5,933 nt of DNA from Verrucomicrobia bacterium UBA3063 (GTDB lineage: Bacteria > Verrucomicrobiota > Verrucomicrobiia > Methylacidiphilales > Verrucolacustridaceae): contig DFCD01000100.1 of the NCBI GenBank assembly GCA_002366885.1, forward strand, positions 13,027 through 18,959, written 5' to 3'. Both the position numbers and the translations under genes were made by a program. This document shows positions 1 to 4,771 of this stretch, one piece after another. Below the pieces are notes generated by a model. The model saw only the letters and a list, made by a program, of their open reading frames with translations, was not told the DNA's origin and searched no databases. How positions within the stretch are numbered: the first letter of the stretch is position 1; the number at the start of each line of letters is the position of its first letter.

Positions 1-1034
1 TGATTCGCAATCTTATCTTCGACTGGTCCGGCACCCTCGTCGACGACCTTACCCCCGTTCTGGAGGCCACCAACCGGGTCTTTGCCGCCCACGGCAAACC
101 CCCTTTTGATCGCCAGACTTTCCGGGAAAAGTTCTACCTGCCCTACGAGGGCTTTTATAAAGAGCACATTCCCCACGCTCCCATCGGGGAGCTGGAAAAG
201 ATTTTTCGCGAGGTTTTCCGGGAACTCCACCACTCGGTCTCCCTTCTTCCCGGCGCCCGCGACATCCTCGAATACTGCCACTCGCAGGACCTTTCGGTGT
301 TCCTCCTCAGCACCGTCCACGAGGCGGATTTTGAGGATCAGGCCCGGCGCCTCGGCGTGAGCCACTTCTTTCGGGAGGCCTACGCCGGCGTTCCCGACAA
401 ACGCGATGCCATCCATGGCATCCTTCAGGACCACAAGCTCCGCCCGGAGGAGACCCTCTTTGTCGGCGACATGGAGCACGACATCGCCACCGCCCGCCAC
501 GGTGGCGTCCGCTCCTGTGCCGTCCTCACCGGTTACGACTCCCTCCCCAAACTCCAGAAGGCCCTGCCTGACCACATTGCACCTGATATGTTCGCCGTGG
601 CGGAGATCCTCAAGCGTCACTCCGTTCCCGAGCCACTTCCCCCAACCCCTACCGTGGGCGCCCTCATTGTCGGTCCGGACAAAAAACTTCTTATGCTCCA
701 CACCCTGAAATGGTCCGGCCTTTGGGGCATCCCGGGCGGCAAGATCAAGCCGGCTGAATCCGCCGAGAAGGCGCTAAAACGGGAAATCCTCGAGGAGACC
801 GGCCTGAAGATCACCGGGATTGAGTTTGCCTTGGCCCAGGACTGCATCCGCTCCAGGGAGTTTTACAAACCTGCCCACTTCGTTCTTCTCAACTACCTTG
901 CCAAAACCTCCCAAAAAAAAGTCACCCTCAACCCGGAGGCCGACGATTACCGCTGGTGCACCCTCAAAGAGTGCTACCAGCTCAAGCTCAACACCCCCAC
1001 CCGCATACTGCTCGACTGGTATAAATCAAGGTAG
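1..1034 (+). CDS. HAD-family phosphatase / Nudix hydrolase fusion protein (first base of start codon missing)
   Basis: The window opens with TG followed by an open frame reading IRNLIFDWSGTLVDDL. The start is therefore probably an NTG codon whose first base lies just outside, giving about 344 residues. Residues 1 to about 209 form a HAD phosphatase: motif I DWSGT (nucleophile Asp8), motif II LLST (Ser104/Thr105), a candidate motif III Lys134, and motif IV GDMEHD (156-161). Position +2 after the nucleophile is Ser10 instead of the usual general-acid Asp. A proline-rich linker (210-218) leads to a Nudix domain. Its box, residues 247-269, matches G-x5-E-x7-REUxEExGU exactly and ends REILEETGL. 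HAD enzymes remove phosphate from small phospho-metabolites, and Nudix enzymes cleave nucleoside diphosphate-X compounds. Sequential cleavage of a nucleotide derivative by the two domains is my inference; the substrate is unknown. The protein is likely cytosolic, as no signal peptide or membrane segment is visible. The stop TAG lies within a palindromic repeat. Confidence 0.9.
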   Translation, partial: IRNLIFDWSGTLVDDLTPVLEATNRVFAAHGKPPFDRQTFREKFYLPYEGFYKEHIPHAPIGELEKIFREVFRELHHSVSLLPGARDILEYCHSQDLSVFLLSTVHEADFEDQARRLGVSHFFREAYAGVPDKRDAIHGILQDHKLRPEETLFVGDMEHDIATARHGGVRSCAVLTGYDSLPKLQKALPDHIAPDMFAVAEILKRHSVPEPLPPTPTVGALIVGPDKKLLMLHTLKWSGLWGIPGGKIKPAESAEKALKREILEETGLKITGIEFALAQDCIRSREFYKPAHFVLLNYLAKTSQKKVTLNPEADDYRWCTLKECYQLKLNTPTRILLDWYKSR

Positions 1035-1083
1035 GGTTGCCTTGGTGTGGCAACCGCGGCCGGCCCGCAAAGCCGGCCCTACC
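1030..1083. repeat. Compound palindromic element, REP-like
   Basis: A 54-bp element is bounded by perfect 7-bp inverted ends, GGTAGGG (1030-1036) and CCCTACC (1077-1083). Inside are two further hairpins. TTGCC/GGCAA (1037-1041/1049-1053) has a 7-nt loop. GGCCGGC/GCCGGCC (1058-1064/1072-1078) has loop CCGCAAA; its last two pairs compete with the outer stem. The alternative GGTTGCC/GGCAACC pairing also competes with the outer stem. The nested architecture and neat terminal repeats resemble dispersed REP or small MITE-like elements. Only one copy is visible, so its repetitive nature is inferred. Confidence 0.55.
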
Positions 1084-1097
1084 TAGACTGTTTTTTT
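1030..1097 (+). terminator. Probable intrinsic terminator of the HAD-Nudix gene
   Basis: The strong GC-rich palindrome at 1030-1083 is followed, 7 nt later, by seven consecutive T residues (1091-1097) and then further T-rich sequence. It overlaps the stop codon (1032-1034) of the upstream gene. The spacer between stem and T-run is longer than in a classic terminator, which lowers confidence. Confidence 0.5.
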
Positions 1098-1173
1098 GTT
1101 TTCCCAAACGTAAACGTAAACCTCAACGAACGTTTCCTCTTGTTTTTCTTTCTCGTTCATCAATCGTGAAGAT
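1098..1173 (+). promoter_or_regulatory. Leader of the CDGSH gene with a tandem AAACGT repeat; no clear promoter
   Basis: This AT-richer stretch contains AAACGT twice in direct tandem (1106-1117), continuing AAAC, and an inverted copy ACGTTT at 1130-1135, giving a possible 6-bp stem or a protein-binding inverted repeat. The gene downstream must be transcribed from here if the preceding terminator works, but I cannot fit a convincing -35/-10 pair. The ribosome-binding site before ATG 1174 is weak (GTGAAG). Calling this an operator is a guess. Confidence 0.25.
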
Positions 1174-1398
1174 ATGACTTGGCAATCCTTCCCCTACAAA
1201 GTTGACGCCAAGGCCGGGCAAACCCTTTTCTTCTGCACCTGCGGTCAGACCAAAAATCCTCCCTACTGCGACGGGTCCCATAAGGGCTCGGGCAAAGCCC
1301 CGCATGCCGTCCAAGTGGAGAAAGACGGCCCTGTCTGGGCTTGTGGCTGCGGTAAATCCAAAAATCTCCCCTTCTGCGACGGTTCCCACAAAGGCTGA
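1174..1398 (+). CDS. Small iron-sulfur protein with two CDGSH motifs (mitoNEET/CISD3-like)
   Basis: A 74-residue protein made almost wholly of two CDGSH iron-sulfur motifs. The first is C21-x-C23 ... P30-x-C32-D-G-S-H36, and the second is C57-x-C59 ... P66-x-C68-D-G-S-H72. Each matches the family pattern CxC-x2-S/T-x3-P-x-C-D-G-S-H, in which three Cys and one His hold a redox-active [2Fe-2S] cluster. The tandem arrangement within one short chain resembles human CISD3 (Miner2) and many bacterial homologues, so the protein probably binds two clusters as a monomer. There is no membrane anchor, so it should be cytosolic. Known relatives act in electron or cluster transfer; the partner here is unknown. 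ATG 1174 is chosen because the motif-bearing frame begins there, although the Shine-Dalgarno is weak. It appears to be a single-gene transcript between a terminator-like element and a convergent operon. Confidence 0.93.
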   Translation: MTWQSFPYKVDAKAGQTLFFCTCGQTKNPPYCDGSHKGSGKAPHAVQVEKDGPVWACGCGKSKNLPFCDGSHKG

Positions 1399-1410
1399 GC
1401 TTCGCTCAGC
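1394..1410. other. Short perfect hairpin spanning the CDGSH stop codon
   Basis: GCTGAGC (1394-1400) and GCTCAGC (1404-1410) form a perfect 7-bp stem with a TTC loop. The TGA stop codon (1396-1398) sits inside the left arm. No T-run follows on either strand, so it is not a textbook intrinsic terminator. It may protect the 3' end of the mRNA or help termination at the convergent junction. Confidence 0.4.
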
Positions 1411-1508
1411 TCGATGAAGGGGCAGGATTAAGATTAAGAAAACCTAATTGTCTTCTCCTGGAGATCCTAAGCTCCCTTCATCTTCATCTTTCCACCTAAT
1501 CGAGTGCG

Positions 1509-1527
1509 GATTCCGCGGGCCGGAATC
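1509..1527. other. Hairpin at the 3' end of the guaB3-type gene
   Basis: GATTCCG (1509-1515) and CGGAATC (1521-1527) form a perfect 7-bp stem with a 5-nt GC loop. On the - strand the stem begins within the TGA stop codon (1528-1526) of the dehydrogenase gene. There is no T-run after it. It is a candidate 3'-end structure for the long - strand operon. The rest of the gap from 1411 to 1508 shows only a 9-bp inverted repeat (GATGAAGGG 1413-1421, CCCTTCATC 1474-1482) and no gene. Confidence 0.35.
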
Positions 1528-2689
1528 AGCGCGTTCCCATGCCGACACCCTGCACCGTCTGGAAAAGTTTCCCTTCCGTTTTGATGGAGGGGGCGATGAT
1601 GATCTCCGTCTCCTGAAACTCCCGGATCGTTTTTGCGCCCACGTTCCCCATGCAGGTGACGATGGCGCCGACCAGATTTTGCGAGCCGTCGTCCAGGGTT
1701 GCCGGCCCGAAGAGGATTTGCCGGAGGCTTCCCGTCACCCCCACCTTGATCCTCGTTCCGCGCGGCAGGTTGGCGTGGGGCGTGGCCATGCCCCAGTGGT
1801 TGCCTTGGCCCGGGGACTCCTCGGCCCGGGCAAACGCGCTACCGATCATTACCGCGTCCGCCCCGCAGGCGAACGCCTTGCAGATATCCCCGCCTTTGTT
1901 CATCCCGCCGTCGGTGATGATGGGGACATAACGGCCGGTCTTTTTGTGGTAGGCATCGCGGGCCGCGGCGCAGTCAACCGTCGCAGTCACCTGCGGCACC
2001 CCCAGTCCCAAAACGCCTCGGGTGGTGCAGGCCGCCCCGGGTCCCACCCCGACCAGCAGGCCGGAAATTCCCGCCTCCATCAGTTCCAGGCTCACCCCGT
2101 ACGTCACCGCGTTCCCCACCACCACCGGGATCTTCATGGTTTTGCAAAACTTGGCCAGGTCGAGCGTCTTGTACTCCGAGGAAATATGCCGGACCGTCGA
2201 AACCGTTGACTGGACCACAAAAATGTCGGCACCGGCCTTCTGGGCGATGGCACCGTACTTCTCCGCTTTTTGGGGGATCGAGGAAACCGCCGCGACAATT
2301 CCGGCCTTCTTCATCTCCTTGATCCGTTTGGCGATCAACTCCTCCTTGATCGCCGGGATGTACATCTTCTGGATCAGGTGGGTGCTGGTGTCCTTGTCGG
2401 CCTTGGCGATCTGCGCAAGGACGTCGGCGGGATTTTCATAACGCGTCTGCACCCCTTCGAGGTTGAGCACCGCCAAGCCGCCCATTTTTCCCATCGCCAC
2501 CGCAAACTTCACGTCCACCACACCGTCCATCGCCGAGGCAAGGATCGGCACCTGGAAGGTATGCCTGCCGATCGAGAAATCCGTGTTCACCTCCGCCGGG
2601 TTGACGGTCACATCCCCGGGGACAAGGGCAATCTCGTCAAATCCGTAGGTGACGCGCGCTTTCCGGTTCCTTCCTATCCACATGCCCAT
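1526..2689 (-). CDS. guaB3: GuaB3-family IMP dehydrogenase-related protein, without CBS domains
   Basis: A 387-residue (beta/alpha)8 barrel protein of the IMP dehydrogenase/GMP reductase family. The phosphate and catalytic loop reads GVGPGAACTTRG (214-225), with Cys221 as the expected nucleophile and Thr223 at the IMPDH catalytic threonine. DGG (260-262) and MIGSAFARAEESPG (281-294) match the nucleotide-phosphate binding segments. It lacks the two CBS domains usually inserted in GuaB. I see no Arg-Tyr dyad in the short segment 290-313, where the IMPDH flap would be; WGMATPH and PRGTR are found there instead, as in the GuaB3 group. IMPDH oxidises IMP to XMP, the committed step to GMP, and a cyanobacterial GuaB3 has to my knowledge been reported to do this. 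The reaction here is inferred. ATG 2689 is preceded by AGGAG at 7 nt; a second ATG lies two codons later. The gene is last in the operon, 3 nt after the zinc-ribbon gene. Confidence 0.9.
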   Translation of the reverse strand: MGMWIGRNRKARVTYGFDEIALVPGDVTVNPAEVNTDFSIGRHTFQVPILASAMDGVVDVKFAVAMGKMGGLAVLNLEGVQTRYENPADVLAQIAKADKDTSTHLIQKMYIPAIKEELIAKRIKEMKKAGIVAAVSSIPQKAEKYGAIAQKAGADIFVVQSTVSTVRHISSEYKTLDLAKFCKTMKIPVVVGNAVTYGVSLELMEAGISGLLVGVGPGAACTTRGVLGLGVPQVTATVDCAAARDAYHKKTGRYVPIITDGGMNKGGDICKAFACGADAVMIGSAFARAEESPGQGNHWGMATPHANLPRGTRIKVGVTGSLRQILFGPATLDDGSQNLVGAIVTCMGNVGAKTIREFQETEIIIAPSIKTEGKLFQTVQGVGMGTR

Positions 2690-2692
2690 GGT

Positions 2693-2932
2693 TCAGCTCC
2701 TTTCAGAGGACGGGGGTAGCACGGGGTGCCGGGCGCCGCAGCGACGGCAACGCAGCGTGTGCCAGGCGTGTTCGCGGGGATTGCGCGCCCCGCAGCAGGG
2801 ACAGGAAACGGTTTCGCGGTGACGCCGGAAAAGACGGGAGGCTTGCCATCCGCCAAACATCCACAAAACAAAAACGATGCCAAGAAAAAGACACAGGTAT
2901 CCGAAAAGAAGTTGTGAAGGACTCAGGTTCAA
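2693..2932 (-). CDS. Small single-pass membrane protein with a C-terminal zinc ribbon, function unknown
   Basis: A 79-residue protein that I do not recognise as a named family. A hydrophobic segment at residues 8-28 (LLFGYLCLFLGIVFVLWMFG) should cross the inner membrane. It is followed by a basic stretch (RLFRRHR, 33-39), which suggests that the C-terminus is cytoplasmic. The C-terminal part has two Cys knuckles, CPCCG (Cys44/Cys47, with an extra Cys46) and CRRCG (Cys62/Cys65), plus His55 and His58: a typical short zinc ribbon. I chose TTG 2932 because it has AGAGGA 6 nt upstream, begins just before the membrane helix, and overlaps the tonB-like stop as TTGA. The in-frame ATG at 2995 would add 21 low-complexity residues within the preceding gene. 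The stop is 3 nt before guaB3, whose ribosome-binding site lies inside this gene. A role in membrane assembly or regulation is only speculation. Confidence 0.72.
   Translation of the reverse strand: MNLSPSQLLFGYLCLFLGIVFVLWMFGGWQASRLFRRHRETVSCPCCGARNPREHAWHTLRCRRCGARHPVLPPSSERS
2697..2701 (-). promoter_or_regulatory. Ribosome-binding site of the guaB3-type gene
   Basis: AGGAG (preceded by AA) lies 7 nt upstream of ATG 2689 and inside the last codons of the zinc-ribbon gene. It decides between the two nearby ATG codons (2689 and 2683) in favour of the upstream one. Confidence 0.75.
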
Positions 2933-3663
2933 GGCTTTTCCTCTCCCGGGGGATCCACCCTCCAAAGAATCCGCACCCGCCCCCACTCCACCCAACGCCC
3001 GGGAGCAGGCTCAAACCTCCAGGACCGCAACAGGTTGGAGGCCTCACGGTCCACGGCGGGATCCCCCGAGGTACCCTCCAGAAACACAAAACGAACCGCG
3101 CCGTCCTCGTCCACCCCGATTCTTGCGGTGGTCGGTTCCAGCGCGCTGGCGCTTTTCATTCCCGGAAGATCCAGCTTGGCGCTGGGTTTCCGGTCCTTGA
3201 GGTCCCCGATGATCTCATGCCATGTTGCCGCCACCACCCGGTCCCGGGGAGCCGGAGCCCGGAAAAGGGAAAAGACGCAGTCCTCCCCCAGGGCCTGCTC
3301 GGCCCGGACCGCCAGGGGCGCATCCGCTCCGAGGCGAAAAGACCGGAAAGGGGGAAGCTCAGCGGTGGGTTGACCCACCCAGGCGGCATCCTGCCACGGC
3401 AGGAAAACCGGTGCCGCCAAACGGGACGGGGGCCCCTGCGGATAGACGATCGCGGACGGATCAAAAATGTGCGCATATCCCGCGGGAAGCTCCGCCTCGG
3501 AAACCAGAACCACCTGTCCCGGGCTAGGGGGGGGAATCGGGGCAAAATCCCCGGGATCGCGGAACAGGGAAAAGGCGGCCGCATGCGCGCCAAGGGAAAG
3601 GATCAGGAATCCGGCCAACTGCCGGCCGGGACGGGTCAACGGCCCCGCCAAGCCGAACCTCAT
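2929..3663 (-). CDS. TonB-like energy transducer
   Basis: A 244-residue protein with a short basic N-terminus, one transmembrane helix at about 15-34, a periplasmic region and a C-terminal TonB-type domain. The helix carries Ser23-x3-His27, the same spacing as the functionally essential Ser16/His20 of E. coli TonB. The C-terminal portion (about 178-236) has the hallmark pattern: IGVDEDGAVR, then SGDPAVDREA, then LRSWRFEPAPG, ending in a beta-strand-like RVRILWRV. TonB proteins couple the inner-membrane proton motive force, harvested by ExbB/ExbD, to outer-membrane receptors. Unlike classic TonB, the region between helix and C-domain has no long Pro-Glu/Pro-Lys repeat; only PIPPPSP (42-48) is proline-dense. 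It begins in an ATGA overlap with the exbD-like stop, with GAGGAG 8 nt upstream. A TolA-like role is less likely given the C-domain. No receptor gene is in view, so the cargo is unknown. Confidence 0.85.
   Translation of the reverse strand: MRFGLAGPLTRPGRQLAGFLILSLGAHAAAFSLFRDPGDFAPIPPPSPGQVVLVSEAELPAGYAHIFDPSAIVYPQGPPSRLAAPVFLPWQDAAWVGQPTAELPPFRSFRLGADAPLAVRAEQALGEDCVFSLFRAPAPRDRVVAATWHEIIGDLKDRKPSAKLDLPGMKSASALEPTTARIGVDEDGAVRFVFLEGTSGDPAVDREASNLLRSWRFEPAPGRWVEWGRVRILWRVDPPGEEKP
2939..2944 (-). promoter_or_regulatory. Ribosome-binding site deciding the TTG start of the zinc-ribbon gene
   Basis: AGAGGA lies 6 nt upstream of TTG 2932, within the last codons of the tonB-like gene. With the TTGA start/stop overlap it supports the short 79-residue form. 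Confidence 0.6.
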
Positions 3664-4079
3664 TTTCCCGACTCCTCAGACTTGGAGGCCAGCACCGCGG
3701 AAAGCCCGTTCTGCACAACGACGTCGAGCAGCTGGGTGACCACGCCGTGGCGCAGTTCCCGGTCCGCCCGGATGACCACCGCCGCGCGCGGTTCCAGCTT
3801 TGCGATCCGGGCCAGTTCCACCCGCAATTTTGCCAGGTCGATGGCCCGGTCGTTGAAAAAAATCTGCGGCTTCAGCCCCGCCGTCGCCGTGATCACATAC
3901 CGGGTGTCGGTAACCCCTCCCTTGGACTGACCCGCCGTGGGGGGGTCAATCACGATTCCCGGCTGAAACACAAAGCTGGACGTCAGCAGGAAAAAAATCA
4001 GCAGCAACAGGATCACGTCCACCAGCGGCGCCACGTCCAGCGGCCCCCGCAGGATCCGGACGCTGGTCCGCACCTTCAT
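3660..4079 (-). CDS. ExbD/TolR-family biopolymer transport protein
   Basis: A 139-residue protein with the standard ExbD/TolR layout: a short cytoplasmic N-terminus, one membrane helix (about 17-38), and a periplasmic domain. The helix region reads LDVAPLVDVILLLLIFFLLT. Asp21 matches the essential proton-pathway Asp of the family (Asp25 in E. coli ExbD). The periplasmic part ends with VVIRADRELRHGVVTQLLD (102-120), which fits the usual 'I.AD....y..v..vld' pattern. ExbD dimers sit inside an ExbB pentamer and use proton flow to drive TonB. The start is in a 4-nt ATGA overlap with the exbB-like gene and has no obvious Shine-Dalgarno, so translation is probably coupled. The tonB-like gene immediately downstream favours ExbD over TolR. 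Confidence 0.92.
   Translation of the reverse strand: MKVRTSVRILRGPLDVAPLVDVILLLLIFFLLTSSFVFQPGIVIDPPTAGQSKGGVTDTRYVITATAGLKPQIFFNDRAIDLAKLRVELARIAKLEPRAAVVIRADRELRHGVVTQLLDVVVQNGLSAVLASKSEESGK
3672..3677 (-). promoter_or_regulatory. Ribosome-binding site of the tonB-like gene
   Basis: GAGGAG lies 8 nt upstream of ATG 3663, inside the 3' end of the exbD-like gene. It confirms the start in the ATGA overlap. Confidence 0.65.
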
Positions 4080-4762
4080 GCCGGCGGTTTTTCCGTCCGG
4101 GGCTCGGTGGTCACCGGCGTGACCACGGCGGTGGAGCGACTCCTCCCGCCCTCCTTGAGGATCTGGATCATCTCGATCCCCGCCCGCTCCATGTCCTGGA
4201 CCGTCGCATTCATCCTCGAGGCGAGAAAGTTGTAGGCCACATAGGCGGGGATTGCCACCACCAACCCGCCCGCGGTCGTCAAAAGGGCCTCCCAGATCCC
4301 TCCCGCCAATTCCCCGACCGGCACCGTGCCCCGCGCCATGTTGACGGTCTGAAACACCCGGATCATGCCCGTCACCGTGCCCAGCAGACCCAGCAACGGG
4401 GAGACATAACCCACCGTGGCAAGAATCGACAGGTTCTTCTCCAGTCGGGGCACCTGGAGTTGCGCCACCTCCTGAAGGGCCTCCCGCAGGTCGCTCAGGG
4501 GCAAATCCCTTTTCAGCAGGGCCGCCTGCACCACCCGAACTGCGGGCCCATGAGCCTCGTCACAGCGCTCAAGCGCCTCCGTGAAGCGTTTCTCCCTGAC
4601 CAACGCCTGGATCCCGTCGAGAAACGGGTCCAGCGGCACCCCCATCCGCCGGTACTCGAACATTCTTTCGAGAAAAACCGCAATGGCCACGATGCTGGCT
4701 CCAAGGATGACCCACATGATGGGCCCGCCCAGCCGCATCAGCTCGAAAAGGGTCGAGGGCAT
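4076..4762 (-). CDS. ExbB/TolQ-family (MotA/TolQ/ExbB) proton channel protein
   Basis: A 228-residue inner-membrane protein with three predicted helices at about 14-33, 112-134 and 158-180. A cytoplasmic loop lies between the first two. The family signature SPLLGLLGTVTGMI (121-134) occupies helix 2. Helix 3 begins GIWEALLTTAGGLVVAIPA, with Glu158 and Thr162/Thr163 corresponding to the conserved Glu and Thr of the ExbB/TolQ pore. It forms the proton channel with the ExbD-like protein encoded next. The polar C-terminal tail (204-228) is cytoplasmic by family topology. ATG 4762 lies 9 nt after the leuB stop; CAGGA is very close to the start, so re-initiation after leuB is likely. ExbB is favoured over TolQ because a TonB-like gene, and no TolA/TolB/Pal, follows. 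Confidence 0.92.
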   Translation of the reverse strand: MPSTLFELMRLGGPIMWVILGASIVAIAVFLERMFEYRRMGVPLDPFLDGIQALVREKRFTEALERCDEAHGPAVRVVQAALLKRDLPLSDLREALQEVAQLQVPRLEKNLSILATVGYVSPLLGLLGTVTGMIRVFQTVNMARGTVPVGELAGGIWEALLTTAGGLVVAIPAYVAYNFLASRMNATVQDMERAGIEMIQILKEGGRSRSTAVVTPVTTEPRTEKPPA

Positions 4763-4771
4763 GGTTCCTGT

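Noticed and set aside
297..1034. HAD-Nudix gene starting at the internal GTG near 297
   Set aside because: HAD motif I with the nucleophile Asp lies upstream, in the same uninterrupted frame from the window edge, so the real start is at or just before base 1.
1098..1173. Sigma-70 promoter in front of the CDGSH gene
   Set aside because: TTGTTT-like boxes occur, but no acceptable -10 element lies at the right spacing, so I do not call a promoter.
1448..2209. A 253-codon open frame on the + strand
   Set aside because: It lies antisense to the clearly conserved guaB3-type gene, has low-complexity His/Arg/Gly-rich content, and shows no family motif. It is a GC-bias shadow.
2693..2995. Longer 100-residue version of the zinc-ribbon protein starting at ATG 2995
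   Set aside because: The extra 21 residues are Gly/Ser-rich, overlap deep into the tonB-like gene, and ignore the well-placed AGAGGA and the TTGA overlap.
2914..3930. A 338-codon open frame on the + strand
   Set aside because: It runs antisense across the tonB-like and exbD-like genes, which carry strong family motifs and coupled starts. Its translation is Arg/Pro/Gly-rich without recognisable domains.
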